64,000 nucleotides of DNA from Chryseobacterium capnotolerans (GTDB lineage Bacteria > Bacteroidota > Bacteroidia > Flavobacteriales > Weeksellaceae), in contig NZ_CP065589.1 of NCBI RefSeq assembly GCF_021278965.1, forward strand, positions 4,407,001-4,471,000. The letters run 5' to 3'. The first letter of the stretch is position 1, and every line of letters starts with the position of its first letter. The notes under the pieces are model-generated. The model did not search any database. It was not told the DNA's origin and saw only the letters and a program-made list of their open reading frames with translations. Shown here piece by piece: positions 35,249 to 45,443 of the stretch. Position numbers and translations under genes: made by a program.

Positions 35249-38185
35249 TTAGAATGTTGCCTGAAGACCAAAAGTGATCGTTCTCATCGCCGGATATCTG
35301 TAATACGTTGTTCCATCCAGCGCCTGCTCAGGATCCATTCCTTTATGTTTATAGAATGTCAGAAGGTTCTCTGCCTGAACATAAATTCTGAACTTCTTCA
35401 ATCCGATAGTTTCAAAATAATCTGATGGCAACGTATATCCTAAGCTCACATTCTTAAGTCTTGCATACGTTCCTGAATAAAGGAATCTTGTAGACATTGA
35501 ATTCCAGTTATTGGTTTTGGTGTTTAAAGCAGGAACATCTGTGTAAGGATTTTCAGGAGTCCATCTGTTCAGCATTTCCACACCCCAGGCACGTCCACCA
35601 GAGTTTCCGCTGTGTAAAAGTGAAGTGTAATCTGTATCAAGAATTTTCCCTCCAATCTTGAAAGTTAGTAATGCTGAGAAATCAAAATTCTTATACGTCA
35701 TACTTGTACTTACTCCCCCTGTTAATTTAGGTAAAGCAGAACCCTGTAATATTTTTGTAGCCTTACCATACTCCGATGTTGTTCCTTCCACCAAATTTCC
35801 GTTAGCATCTTTAGTAATTGTCTTCCACAATGGTTTACCATTACTTGGATCTACCCCTACCCATTCCTGAATAAAGAAATCATATACAGAACCTCCTTCA
35901 TTCAGTTGCTTGGTGGATCCTACTGCAAGAGGTCCTTTTGGCAGTTTAGTGATTTTATTCGTTAGGGTGCTCAGGTTAACATCTACATTCCACTGGAAAT
36001 CACTGGTTTTTATAGGGGTTGTAAACAATGAAATCTCAAACCCGGAATTCTTAATAGTCCCTACATTCGCAGGATAATCACTGATTCCTAAAGACGGAGC
36101 TACCGGCACGTTAAACAAAAGATCCTTACTTTTTCTTTCAAAATACTCCACATTACCCTTAATTCTGTTATTAAGAATCGCAAACTCAAGCCCTAAGTTA
36201 AGGTTCAGGTTGGTTTCCCATTTCAGATTAGGAGTTCCTACTTTTTCCAATGTTTTCCCTGGCTCACCGGCAAGGGCATAATCTCTATATAATTCAGGAT
36301 ATGCATAATACAGCGGTGAACCGTTTGGTTTCTGTAATTTATCATTTCCTTGCCCTCCATAGCTTGCACGTAATGTCAACGCGTTAAAGAAGTTCAGGTT
36401 TCTGATAAACTCTTCACTTGAGAGTTTCCAGGATCCTCCTACTGACCAGAATGTACCCCATCTGTTTTCTTTTGAAAATCTTGAAGAGCTGTCCGCCCTT
36501 GTGGATGCGGATAAGAAATATTTATTATCAAAATCATACTCTACCTTTCCAAGGAAACTTAATAAACTTAATTTATCACTGTTTCCACCAAAATTTACCA
36601 ATAAAGAGGCTGCATCAGGTTCATAATAATTAGGTAATGAAAAACCTTGTCTGCTCCCTGAAATAACCTGATAATCGTATTTGTAAAATTCATGGCCTCC
36701 CAATACGTTAATATGGTGTTTTCCAAATCTCTTATCATAGGTCAGAATATTACTGGTTGTATAAGAAAGTGTTCTGCTGTTTAACTTCGAAACAGAACCT
36801 CCAGTCTCTTTTGACTGACCAAGAAGAGGATTCGTATAATAATGCTCATTATAATTAACCATGTCAACGGAAAAGCTTGATCTAAACTTCAATTCAGGAA
36901 GGAACGTTAATTCCGCAAATCCTTTTCCTGAGAAGTTATCGATCTTATTTTCATTTTTATCCAATGGTAAACTTGCGGCTAAGTTCTGATTCGGAAGTGC
37001 TACAGCAGGTCTGTATTTTCCAAAATCATACACTCTGTTTCCTTCTCCATCCAGTACATAAGATCCATCAGGATTTCTTTCATAATAAGGATAGAAAGAC
37101 GGAACTACTCTTGCAGCCTGAATAACATTGCTAGCTTTAGAATCTGAAGAACTTGGAGCCTGTTGAATACTGTTGGTATAGCTTAAGTTTACTCCAACAT
37201 TCAGCCAGCTTTTAACTTCAGAATTGAGCTTTAATCTTGTATTATATCTTTTAAATCCGGATTCAATCGCCATTCCTTTATCATCCAGATATCCTAATGA
37301 AAAGAAATAATTACTTTTTTCACTTCCACCACTGATATCAAGGTCTACCTGGTTTCTGGAAGCCACTCTCTGCAAAATGTCCCTCCAGTCATCATTCCAT
37401 AAAGCTTTAGCTCCAGGTAATAATTTACCGTCAGTTCCTATAGGTTTTGGATAATTAGCTCCATAAGGATTAACTCCTAAATTAGAAATAATATTATCTG
37501 TTGCCATTTGGGCTGCCTGCTGCGCAGATATTGAACCTGATTGATATCCGTTTCTCATTGCCTCCCAATATAATTGGAAATACTGATCCGTATTCACCTG
37601 CTCATAATCTTTTACCGCTCGGCCTGAGAACCCCTGGCTGATATTAAGATTTACTCTTGCTTCTCCTTTTTTACCCGACTTTGTGGTAATAATAATGATT
37701 CCATTCGCTCCTCTGGAACCATACAAAGCACTTGCTGTAGCATCTTTCAGAACACTGATAGATTCTATATCGTTAGGGCTGATAGCATTGATATTTCCGT
37801 CAAAAGGAATTCCATCCACAACATACAAAGGCTCACTGGAAGCACTTACTGAACCTACTCCTCTAATTCTGATTGTAGATGTTGCTCCAGGCTGTCCTGA
37901 AGCACCGGTAACCTGAATTCCCGGAACCTGTCCTTCTAATGCCTTTGTTACATTAGTAACGGGTCTGTTATTGATTTTGTCACTGGAAATAGTTGCGACT
38001 GAACCGGTATAGCTGTTTCTTTTAGCCTTCCCATAAGCTACTACCACTACTTCATCAATTTCTTTTTCTTTAAGTGTATCTTTTTTCGGTTTGGAATTCT
38101 GTGCACTTACACTTACTATTCCCAAGAAAAATACTGCAACTGGTGGAATCCAAACTTTAGAATTAAATAAATTTTTATTAATCAT
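35249..38185 (-). CDS. SusC/RagA-family TonB-dependent transporter under SAM-riboswitch control
   Basis: This protein of about 978 residues starts at MINKNLFNS (another ATG lies two codons upstream). The signal peptide ends VSAQ. There is no carboxypeptidase-like N-terminal domain. A TonB-box-like 'KEIDEVVVVAYG' is followed by the plug ('VTKALEGQVPGIQVTGASGQ', 'YVVDGIPFDG', 'SISVLKDATASALYGSRGAN') and a barrel ending 'YPAMRTITFGLQATF'. It imports a large or scarce nutrient with the SusD lid. The SAM-I riboswitch in its leader is unusual for a SusC gene and links uptake to S-adenosylmethionine status. Confidence 0.93.
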   Translation of the reverse strand: MINKNLFNSKVWIPPVAVFFLGIVSVSAQNSKPKKDTLKEKEIDEVVVVAYGKAKRNSYTGSVATISSDKINNRPVTNVTKALEGQVPGIQVTGASGQPGATSTIRIRGVGSVSASSEPLYVVDGIPFDGNINAISPNDIESISVLKDATASALYGSRGANGIIIITTKSGKKGEARVNLNISQGFSGRAVKDYEQVNTDQYFQLYWEAMRNGYQSGSISAQQAAQMATDNIISNLGVNPYGANYPKPIGTDGKLLPGAKALWNDDWRDILQRVASRNQVDLDISGGSEKSNYFFSLGYLDDKGMAIESGFKRYNTRLKLNSEVKSWLNVGVNLSYTNSIQQAPSSSDSKASNVIQAARVVPSFYPYYERNPDGSYVLDGEGNRVYDFGKYRPAVALPNQNLAASLPLDKNENKIDNFSGKGFAELTFLPELKFRSSFSVDMVNYNEHYYTNPLLGQSKETGGSVSKLNSRTLSYTTSNILTYDKRFGKHHINVLGGHEFYKYDYQVISGSRQGFSLPNYYEPDAASLLVNFGGNSDKLSLLSFLGKVEYDFDNKYFLSASTRADSSSRFSKENRWGTFWSVGGSWKLSSEEFIRNLNFFNALTLRASYGGQGNDKLQKPNGSPLYYAYPELYRDYALAGEPGKTLEKVGTPNLKWETNLNLNLGLEFAILNNRIKGNVEYFERKSKDLLFNVPVAPSLGISDYPANVGTIKNSGFEISLFTTPIKTSDFQWNVDVNLSTLTNKITKLPKGPLAVGSTKQLNEGGSVYDFFIQEWVGVDPSNGKPLWKTITKDANGNLVEGTTSEYGKATKILQGSALPKLTGGVSTSMTYKNFDFSALLTFKIGGKILDTDYTSLLHSGNSGGRAWGVEMLNRWTPENPYTDVPALNTKTNNWNSMSTRFLYSGTYARLKNVSLGYTLPSDYFETIGLKKFRIYVQAENLLTFYKHKGMDPEQALDGTTYYRYPAMRTITFGLQATF

Positions 38186-38217
38186 AATCAATTTTATTTA
38201 TCATATATTAAAATTTT

Positions 38218-38245
38218 GCCCTTTACTGAAAAGTCAGCAAAGGGC
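38218..38245 (-). terminator. Expression-platform hairpin between SAM riboswitch and susC
   Basis: GCCCTTT and AAAGGGC, extended by CTGA/TCAG, form a stable stem followed on the minus strand by AAAATTTTAA. It lies 20-50 bases downstream of the aptamer and before the susC start. This is the position of a riboswitch-controlled terminator. Confidence 0.65.
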
Positions 38246-38264
38246 ATCGATAAATACGATAAAC

Positions 38265-38370
38265 CAAATGCTTATTTTTCCTTTAAAGGCTGAATGTAAC
38301 ACCTTACACGAATGCAGGTTGTCAAGACTTCGTAGGGTCAGTTCCCTCCATCTTTCTTTATAAGCCGATC
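38265..38370 (-). promoter_or_regulatory. SAM-I (S-box) riboswitch
   Basis: On the minus strand, P1 is closed by GCTTAT (38360-38365) and ATAAGC (38270-38275). Between them lie the S-box blocks in order: AAAGAAAGATGGAGGGAACT, GACCCTACGAAGTCTTGACA, ACCTGCATTCGTGTAAGGTG, TTACATTCAGCC. These match the canonical kink-turn, GAGGGA, CGAAG, GACAACC and AGGTGTTA-ATTC positions. In this class SAM binding normally turns the downstream gene off. Confidence 0.92.
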
Positions 38371-38382
38371 GAAATATGGTTG

Positions 38383-38413
38383 CAAAGCTATAAACTTTTA
38401 GTCTATAAAACAA
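38383..38413 (-). promoter_or_regulatory. Promoter of the SAM-riboswitch susCD operon
   Basis: The minus strand has TTG (38411-38413), 20 bases, then TAGCTTTG (38383-38390). Transcription would start a few bases before the riboswitch P1 stem. Confidence 0.75.
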
Positions 38414-38628
38414 GTAGACTTATGGTTTTTTAATGATAATTTTTCAAAATTTAATATAAATTTTAATTAAAACCTGCTAATATAAATAGTTATGAAAAAT
38501 TACCATTTTCACAAATATGACAAATATCATTAAAAATAACTCAAACCTACATTAGTCCTAACTTTTCCCTCTTAAACCACTTCTTGTATAAAAACTGCTG
38601 ACCTCTCTCGTATGAATAGATCAAAAAA

Positions 38629-38654
38629 AAGAGCTGCTTTTACAAGCAACTCTT
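38629..38654 (-). terminator. Intrinsic terminator after the secreted repeat protein
   Basis: AAGAGTTGCTT and AAGCAGCTCTT pair with one mismatch around a four-base loop. Eight T follow on the minus strand. Confidence 0.85.
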
Positions 38655-38680
38655 ATCACGCACATCATATTATCTTAACA

Positions 38681-39927
38681 TTAATATAATCTTTGAATAG
38701 AAATATAAACTTCCAATGTGTTATCTGCAGTACTGGAGTCTGTTGTAGTATTTCCATTCCCATTACTTACAGTAGATTTATTATCAATACGCAATACATA
38801 ATATACTCTAAACCATTTATTATCCACCGTAGTTACATCAAAGGTCACGGTCTCATTTCTCGCTTGTGTAAGATAAACCCCATCATCAAATTCAGCATAA
38901 TTATCTGGAGAAATTAAAAGGTTAGCCCCATGTGAGTCCCCTGTATGGGTTGAAACTTCTGAAACCCATACCTTTACATCTGAGGAAGTAACATTATAAA
39001 GACGAGGTGCCATATTGGTAGTAGCATTCGTTCCGTCAAAAGCTCTTGGTGCAGTTATGAAAGCATCAATCCTAAACGTCTTATTCAATACCGGAAGATC
39101 AGAAAGGAAATCACTCAACAAAAAGAAGTTGTTTTACGTGGAATTGATCCATGGTAATACAAAAGCTCACCTGGAGAAATTCCACCTCCTGCCCCAACTG
39201 TTGCAGCACATGTCTGTCCTCCGATACTCAATGGAAATGTCGTAGTAACAGGGCTTGTGACCGTAGGAACTCCTGATATTGTATAGCTTAGAGTTCCCGA
39301 ACCTGTATTAAAATTACCAGGTGACAATGTTGCAGTAAGTCCATTTACAGGTCCCACAGTCTGAGCACCATATACTCCTCCGTTTCCTCCTGTATACGGA
39401 ACATTCATTGTACCCGTGTAAGAAACTCCGGCCGTATAACTATTTGGAGAAAGTGTAACCCCGTTACATACAATACTTTCTACTTTTCCAGGAGCAAGAG
39501 ATCCGTTACTAAAGATTCTCCATTCAGTACCGCTCCAGAAAACATATCCTGTATAAACAAGTCCCCCAGTTCCTAAATTGTATACCAACAACCCGGTTGC
39601 AGGTGAGGGGATTGTAACCTGATCTGTCTGAGAGGTAAGTGCTACTTTGGGTCCCAGTAATCCTTTTTTATTTCCTGATGCAAGGCCATCTACATTGATG
39701 TCTAAAATTGCAGAGGCATTCGGTGTGGTAGTGCCAATACCTACATTCCCAGTGGAGGTTACAACAAAATCATTGGCTTGTTGAAGCAAAGTCGGAGTTC
39801 CAGTTGCCGCATTATCTTTTGCACCATCTACATGGAAAATTCCCTGAGGATTTGAAGTATTAATTCCAACCTGCGAATACATAGATACAAAGGCAAAACC
39901 CGCAATCAGTAAAATAATTTTCTTCAT
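38681..39927 (-). CDS. Secreted structural/adhesin-like protein, one-base frameshift
   Basis: The signal peptide (ends MYSQ) is followed by the Bacteroidota pattern 'VGINTSNPQGIFHVDGAKDN' and 'GNVGIGTTTPNASAILDINV'. Next are a Gly/Thr-rich beta region ('TLSYTISGVPTVTSPVTTTF') and a C-terminal part ending 'NTLEVYISIQRLY'. The frame breaks in the T5 run (minus strand) at 39120-39124. With six T it reads TSFLLSDFLSDLP and gives about 415 residues. It is divergent from an AraC-type regulator. Proteins with this opening are abundant, secreted and uncharacterised. Confidence 0.75.
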
Positions 39928-40274
39928 AATAATTTTTTTAAATTCATTTGTATTTTATATGGACATTTGTGTTTTATGCTATACTGCTCGTTTGAAATAA
40001 TTTCTGTGCATTTTTTTAAATACTTTTTTTCTATAGTTCTTATAAATCTTTTTATATTTAGTATTTTCTTTTAAAAAAGAAGAACCTTCATTAAAAATAT
40101 TTTTTAGTAAAAATCTACTCCGCAAAAATATTTTAATTAATAACTCAAAAAAACAGAATATTAAATGAGAATCCCGAAAATGACTTAAGTAAATATTAAT
40201 GTTTGAAAATCAGATATTTAAGAAAGTCATTTACATGAAAATCATTAAATATCCCAAAATAACTAGATTATTGA
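39928..40274. other. Divergent intergenic region
   Basis: Very AT-rich, between the secreted protein and the AraC-type regulator. I see no hairpin, RNA or ORF. Promoters for both genes must lie here, but no convincing TTG/TAnnTTTG pair stands out. Confidence 0.5.
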
Positions 40275-41273
40275 ATGAATATAAAAGATGAAAAAATAGA
40301 AAAAATAAAAAAAGAACTAATGGATAGGTATATTCTTCTTATGACTATCATCCTAGGAATTTATGCCATCGCTTTCACTTTTTTTATTCACAATAATACC
40401 ATGTCCTGGTATATCTCAGGAGGGGCAATATCATTAGGACTCTTTTATTTATTGGTAAGACAAAAGTTCTCTATCAATACCCTTGTACATCTATATCTAA
40501 TAACAGCACCTATATACAGCTTTTATGTAATACTCGCATTCTGGAATAACTCTGTCATGAACTTTTGCTGGCTGCTGCCTATTCCTTTAGGCGCATCTGT
40601 ATTCTTCTCCAGAAAAGTAGTTTTAAGATATACACTCTATAGTCTGTTTCATATTGTCATAGTTTCTATTATTGCTAATAATTTTTCTTACAATTTCCCT
40701 CAACACACTCAACAACAAATTCTATTCTCAGATATAATTTTAATCACCTCAAATATTTTAGTTGTGGCTCTGCTCCTTTATTACAAGGACAAAATCGGAA
40801 AACAGGAGGTATTATTACAAATTAAACAAATTTCAGCAGACAAGTCTGAACTAAAAAAGATAAAAAAAACAGAGATTTTATCAGAAAACACTGATATTGA
40901 CCATGAAAGTATGGAGAAACTTTTTGCAAGAATCGAAACATCCATGATAGAAAATAAGCTTTTCAAAGATATTAAATTTAACCTCTCCGCATTAAGTGTT
41001 GCCCTTGATGTTAACAGTTCTTATATCTCCAAGGCAATTCGGTATAAGGGATATCCTAATTTCAATACCTATCTCAATATATATAGAATAGAACACGTAA
41101 AAAAGCTTTTCAACGAAATTGATTTTCAAAAAGCAACTTTAATGTATGTCTATACTGAAGCCGGATTCTCTAACCAATCAACATTCAATAGGGTTTTTAA
41201 ACAGATAGAAGGGATTACTCCTTCAGAATACATCCAGCAAAACTTAAAACCAGGTGACACTCATAGTGAATAG
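40275..41273 (+). CDS. Membrane-bound AraC-family transcriptional regulator
   Basis: The 332 residues begin with six hydrophobic segments (about residues 18-180, ending 'NILVVALLLYYKDKIG'). A coiled linker follows, then an AraC DNA-binding domain from about residue 225: 'FNLSALSVALDVNSSYISKA' for the first helix-turn-helix and 'VYTEAGFSNQSTFNRVFKQI' for the second. This architecture couples a membrane signal to transcription. The natural target is the divergent secreted protein gene, which is inferred. The ligand is unknown. Confidence 0.85.
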   Translation: MNIKDEKIEKIKKELMDRYILLMTIILGIYAIAFTFFIHNNTMSWYISGGAISLGLFYLLVRQKFSINTLVHLYLITAPIYSFYVILAFWNNSVMNFCWLLPIPLGASVFFSRKVVLRYTLYSLFHIVIVSIIANNFSYNFPQHTQQQILFSDIILITSNILVVALLLYYKDKIGKQEVLLQIKQISADKSELKKIKKTEILSENTDIDHESMEKLFARIETSMIENKLFKDIKFNLSALSVALDVNSSYISKAIRYKGYPNFNTYLNIYRIEHVKKLFNEIDFQKATLMYVYTEAGFSNQSTFNRVFKQIEGITPSEYIQQNLKPGDTHSE

Positions 41274-41302
41274 AAATATTTATCTTTGGGTAAATTTTTT
41301 AT

Positions 41303-41710
41303 ATGAAAGTTTTGATTATAAATGGGCCTAACCTTAATTTACTAGGCACCCGGGAACCTGAAATCTATGGAACTGTTTCCATGGAAGCTTATCTAAAGAA
41401 CTTACAATCTGAGTTCCATACTCATGAAATAAGCTACTATCAATCCAATATCGAAGGAGAGCTGATCAACAGGCTTCAGCAAGATGATTTTGATGCAGTG
41501 GTAATCAATCCAGGTGCTTTCACTCATTATTCTTACGCCATTGCTGACTGCCTGAAGAATATCCGAAAGCCTAAAGTGGAGGTTCACATCAGTAATATTT
41601 ACAAAAGAGAAGAATTCAGACAGAAATCTGTTACAGCAGCCAATACTGATGCAGTTTTATCCGGATTTGGAATGGATGGGTATAGACTGGCGATATTGAG
41701 TTTAAAATAA
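41303..41710 (+). CDS. aroQ: 3-Dehydroquinate dehydratase, type II
   Basis: This 135-residue protein has the type II signature. 'IINGPNLNLLGTREPEIYG' holds the catalytic Arg and Tyr loop. 'QSNIEGELINRLQ', 'INPGAFTHYSYAIADCL' and 'EVHISNIYKREEFR', with the catalytic His, follow. It dehydrates 3-dehydroquinate to 3-dehydroshikimate in the shikimate pathway. It is slightly short (typical 140-150) but complete. A terminator hairpin follows. Confidence 0.95.
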   Translation: MKVLIINGPNLNLLGTREPEIYGTVSMEAYLKNLQSEFHTHEISYYQSNIEGELINRLQQDDFDAVVINPGAFTHYSYAIADCLKNIRKPKVEVHISNIYKREEFRQKSVTAANTDAVLSGFGMDGYRLAILSLK

Positions 41711-41723
41711 ATTCCCATAAATC

Positions 41724-41753
41724 TCACAGATGACACAGGTTTTTTATCTGTGA
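41724..41753 (+). terminator. Intrinsic terminator of aroQ
   Basis: TCACAGAT and ATCTGTGA form an eight-pair stem, followed by AATTTTT on the plus strand, 14 bases after the aroQ stop. Confidence 0.75.
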
Positions 41754-41787
41754 AATTTTTGCTATCTACGGAAAATATAAATAAAAA

Positions 41788-41810
41788 AAGCCCCATCAAT
41801 GATGAGGCTT
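41788..41810 (-). terminator. Intrinsic terminator of pckA
   Basis: AAGCCTCATCA and TGATGGGGCTT pair (one wobble). Seven T follow on the minus strand, 24 bases beyond the pckA stop. Confidence 0.85.
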
Positions 41811-41833
41811 TTCTGTATTTATAAATAATCTGA

Positions 41834-43450
41834 TTAGATAGTTTGTTCCTGTAATTGAGGTCCTGAAGCAATTAATCTCTTACCTTCTTCAGTATCGCAA
41901 TACTGTTCAAAGTTTTTGATATATCTTGAAGCAAGATCTTTTGCTTTCTCTTCCCATTCTGAAGCATTTTCATATGTATCTCTAGGATCAAGGATGCCTG
42001 TAGAAACATTTGGAAGTTCAGTAGGAATTTCAAGGTTCATGATTGGAACCTGAGTTTTAGGAGCATTATCGATAGATCCATCAATGATAGCATCAATGAT
42101 AGCTCTTGTGTCTTTTAGAGAAATTCTCTTACCGGTACCATTCCAACCAGTATTTACCAAATAAGCTTTAGCTCCGTGTTCTTTCATTTTTCCGATCAAT
42201 GTTTTAGAATACATTGTTGGGTGTAATGTAAGGAATGCTTCACCAAATGCTGGAGAGAAAGATGGTTGAGGCTCAGTAATTCCTCTTTCAGTTCCTGCTA
42301 ATTTAGAAGTATATCCACAAAGGAAATGGTATTGAGCCTGATCTTCATTCAGGATAGAAACCGGAGGAAGTACTCCAAATGCATCCGCAGAAAGATAAAC
42401 AATCTTTTTAGCATGTCCTGCTTTAGAAGGCAATACAATCTTGTTAATATGATAGATTGGATAAGAAACTCTTGTATTTTCAGTGATAGATCCGTCTGTA
42501 TAATCTGCTACACCATTGTTAACAACAACGTTTTCAAGAAGTGCATCTCTCTTAATCGCAGCGAAGATATCTGGTTCTTTTTCTTCTGATAAGTCGATAA
42601 CTTTAGCATAGCATCCTCCTTCGTAGTTGAATACTCCATTATTATCCCAACCGTGCTCATCGTCACCGATAAGGTATCTTTTCGGATCTGCAGACAATGT
42701 AGTTTTTCCAGTTCCTGAAAGTCCAAAGAATAAAGCAACATCACCTTTCTCTCCTACGTTAGCAGAGCAATGCATTGAAGCCATACCTTTTAATGGAAGG
42801 TAATAGTTCATCATAGCAAACATCCCTTTTTTCATTTCACCTCCGTACCAAGTACCACCAATGATCTGTAGTTTTTCAGTAAGGTTGAACATGATGAAAT
42901 TTTCAGAATTCAATCCTTGAGCTTCCCAGTTCGGGTTTGTTGTTTTAGAACCGTTGATTACTGTGAAATCTGGTTCTCCAAAGTTTTCAAGCTCATAGTG
43001 AGAAGGACGAATGAACATATTAGTAACAAAATGCGCCTGCCATGCTACTTCTACGATAAATCTTACTTTAAGTCTCGTATCTGCATTCGTTCCGCAGAAT
43101 GTATCTACTACATAAATCTTTTTAGATTCAGCAAGCTGGTTCAGCACTAGTTCTTTACAAGACCCGAAAATTTCTGCTGTAGTAGGTAGGTTTACTTTAC
43201 CATCCCAGAAAATTGTATCTCTTGTAACATCATCCTGAACAATATATCTGTCTTTAGGTGAACGACCTGTGAAAATTCCTGTTTTTACTGATACCGCGCC
43301 CGATTCCGTAAGTTCCGCTTTCTCAAACCCCTGATTTTCAGGAGAAACTTCAGCCTGGTATAATTCTTCATACGAAGGGTTATACACTACTTCATAGTTT
43401 CCTTTAATCCCTAATTTCTCTAAATCCTGGATGATTTTAGTGTTTTTCAT
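41834..43450 (-). CDS. pckA: Phosphoenolpyruvate carboxykinase (ATP)
   Basis: The 538 residues match the family's usual length. Motifs include '[17 protein letters not shown]' near the start, the P-loop '[20 protein letters not shown]', the metal-binding '[20 protein letters not shown]', and '[12 protein letters not shown]'. It converts oxaloacetate and ATP to phosphoenolpyruvate, CO2 and ADP, the entry step of gluconeogenesis. It stands alone with its own terminator. No regulatory element is obvious in the 127-base upstream gap. Confidence 0.97.
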   Translation of the reverse strand: MKNTKIIQDLEKLGIKGNYEVVYNPSYEELYQAEVSPENQGFEKAELTESGAVSVKTGIFTGRSPKDRYIVQDDVTRDTIFWDGKVNLPTTAEIFGSCKELVLNQLAESKKIYVVDTFCGTNADTRLKVRFIVEVAWQAHFVTNMFIRPSHYELENFGEPDFTVINGSKTTNPNWEAQGLNSENFIMFNLTEKLQIIGGTWYGGEMKKGMFAMMNYYLPLKGMASMHCSANVGEKGDVALFFGLSGTGKTTLSADPKRYLIGDDEHGWDNNGVFNYEGGCYAKVIDLSEEKEPDIFAAIKRDALLENVVVNNGVADYTDGSITENTRVSYPIYHINKIVLPSKAGHAKKIVYLSADAFGVLPPVSILNEDQAQYHFLCGYTSKLAGTERGITEPQPSFSPAFGEAFLTLHPTMYSKTLIGKMKEHGAKAYLVNTGWNGTGKRISLKDTRAIIDAIIDGSIDNAPKTQVPIMNLEIPTELPNVSTGILDPRDTYENASEWEEKAKDLASRYIKNFEQYCDTEEGKRLIASGPQLQEQTI

Positions 43451-43577
43451 TTTACTTATATTTTCTATTTCTTTATTGACTTCAACAAAAATAATATTAA
43501 TTATTTGTTAAAGGTGGTTTAAATATACTGATATAAGTCAGAATGACAAATAAAAAAACCGGATCGTAAAATATTGA

Positions 43578-44483
43578 TTATAAATCAATTATATTTTCCC
43601 ATTCAAAAATAGTGGCGAAACCTTTCTCCCAAAAATAGTCTTTAAAGCCCCCAAATTTGGCACTTAGCACAAAATCTCCACCCCATGCACCCAAACTTTT
43701 GACAAATACAGGGCAATCTGAAAATAATTTCTCCTTAACTGTAGGAATTTCAATAAAATCGGAAATTTTCTGTTCATGAATCATCATTAATTCAGAAAAA
43801 CTTTCCAATTCATTGCATAATAAAATTTTCTTTGTGATATCTGAAAACTCATTCACCAATTCCGGGGACTTCTTTTTTGATTTATAAAGATTGATTCCTT
43901 CCCGACTATCCTGTTTTTGATTTAAATGAATAAAAATCAATTCATTCTTAAAGGATGGATTGAAATCTACTTTCTCATATCTGATCTCAGGTTTGTTCTG
44001 AAAAAGAACTGCTGACTTTTCTTTTGCAACCGCAATATCATAGCCGCTCCCTCCCAAGCTGATCGTATTTAAATAAAAAGGATCTATACCAGCCCATTCT
44101 GAAAGATTATTCATTAATGTTGAACTGCTTCCTAGACCATAGTCAGCGGGAAACTGAAGATTTGTTTTTAAGTGATAAGTAAAATCGTTCTTGAATTTTG
44201 TAGTAGAAAGCTGCTGAACATTTTTTAATGTTTTTAGAATGAATTCAGCGCTTGATGGAATATTGGCTTCCAGAATCTGCCATGTTTTATAATCAATGAC
44301 AGCTTTTAACCACGGTTTATTCTGATGAAGTGCTTCCCAAAGAATCAGAGATTGATGATCATCTTTTTCTTCAAAGAAAAACTCTTGTCCCAGCCGTGTA
44401 GGTACCGCTAAGACAAGAGCTCCATCAATTGCGAAATATTCTGAAGTAAGCATAAGCTTGCCCGGTGAAAATATCGCGCTCAT
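43578..44483 (-). CDS. GHMP kinase, 'GYDIA' family
   Basis: This 301-residue protein has the GHMP fold motifs: 'SPGKLMLTSEYFAIDGALVL' at the N-terminus, the ATP-binding 'PADYGLGSSSTLMNNLSEWA', and 'GSGYDIAVA', which names the family. The C-terminal 'KSLGAWGGDFVLSAKFGG' is the third motif. Mevalonate or phosphomevalonate kinases are the nearest relatives. Bacteroidota carry this variant, and its exact substrate is not evident from sequence. It lies 13 bases after fabD in the same direction. Confidence 0.85.
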   Translation of the reverse strand: MSAIFSPGKLMLTSEYFAIDGALVLAVPTRLGQEFFFEEKDDHQSLILWEALHQNKPWLKAVIDYKTWQILEANIPSSAEFILKTLKNVQQLSTTKFKNDFTYHLKTNLQFPADYGLGSSSTLMNNLSEWAGIDPFYLNTISLGGSGYDIAVAKEKSAVLFQNKPEIRYEKVDFNPSFKNELIFIHLNQKQDSREGINLYKSKKKSPELVNEFSDITKKILLCNELESFSELMMIHEQKISDFIEIPTVKEKLFSDCPVFVKSLGAWGGDFVLSAKFGGFKDYFWEKGFATIFEWENIIDL

Positions 44484-44496
44484 ATTTTTTTATTAA

Positions 44497-45372
44497 TTAG
44501 ATGGCAGAAGTAGATTCTACTGATCCGTCAATTTTTTTGATTAATCCCTGAAGGGTCTTTCCTGGACCAACTTCCACGAAGTTAGAGGCACCATCTTTAA
44601 TCATATTCTGTACAGACTGAGTCCATTTTACAGGACCTGTAAGCTGATCGATAAGATTTTGCTTAATCTCATCTGGATTTGTTACTGCTGTAGTAGTGAT
44701 ATTCTGATATACAGGAATAGTAGCTTTTCTGAATTTTGTATTTTCAATAGCTGCAGCTAATCTCTCCTGAGCTGGCTGCATCAATGGTGAATGGAAAGCT
44801 CCGTTTACCGGTAACAACAAAGCTCTTTTTGCTCCTGCTTCTTTTAATTTCACACAAGCTTCCTCCACTGCAGAAGTTTCTCCAGAGATTACTAATTGTC
44901 CTGGGCAGTTATAATTTGCAGGAACTACAATTCCATTGATCTGTGCACAGATTTCTTCAACTTTAGCATCTTCAAGACCTAAAATAGCTGCCATTGAACT
45001 TGGATTGGCATCACAAGCTTCCTGCATCGCTTTAGCTCTCTCGGAAACCAATTTCAAACCATCATCAAAAGATAAAACGCCATTAGCGACTAATGCTGAG
45101 AACTCTCCTAAAGAGTGTCCTGCTACCATTTCAGCTCCAAGACCGTTTACTGCTTTTAATGCTGCTACTGAATGAATAAAAATTGAAGGCTGGGTAACCT
45201 CTGTTTTCTTAAGATCCGCATCTGTTCCGTGAAACATCATGGAAAGAATATCGAAACCTAAAATTTCATTGGCAGATTCCATCAGATCCTTAATATCTTT
45301 TCTAGAATCATACAATTCTTTTCCCATTCCTACGAACTGAGAACCCTGCCCTGGAAATACAAGTGCTTTCAT
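44497..45372 (-). CDS. fabD: Malonyl-CoA:ACP transacylase
   Basis: The 291 residues carry the hallmark 'FPGQGSQFVGMGKELY', the nucleophile motif 'AGHSLGEFSALVANG' and the histidine in 'PVNGAFHSPLM'. It transfers malonyl groups from CoA to acyl carrier protein for fatty-acid synthesis. It is followed by the GHMP kinase gene. It is separated from other fab genes here. Confidence 0.96.
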   Translation of the reverse strand: MKALVFPGQGSQFVGMGKELYDSRKDIKDLMESANEILGFDILSMMFHGTDADLKKTEVTQPSIFIHSVAALKAVNGLGAEMVAGHSLGEFSALVANGVLSFDDGLKLVSERAKAMQEACDANPSSMAAILGLEDAKVEEICAQINGIVVPANYNCPGQLVISGETSAVEEACVKLKEAGAKRALLLPVNGAFHSPLMQPAQERLAAAIENTKFRKATIPVYQNITTTAVTNPDEIKQNLIDQLTGPVKWTQSVQNMIKDGASNFVEVGPGKTLQGLIKKIDGSVESTSAI

Positions 45373-45443
45373 GTATTGAATTAAATATTATGCAAATATA
45401 ACTATAATGTTAACAATATCTTTTACACAAAGATAAATATCAT

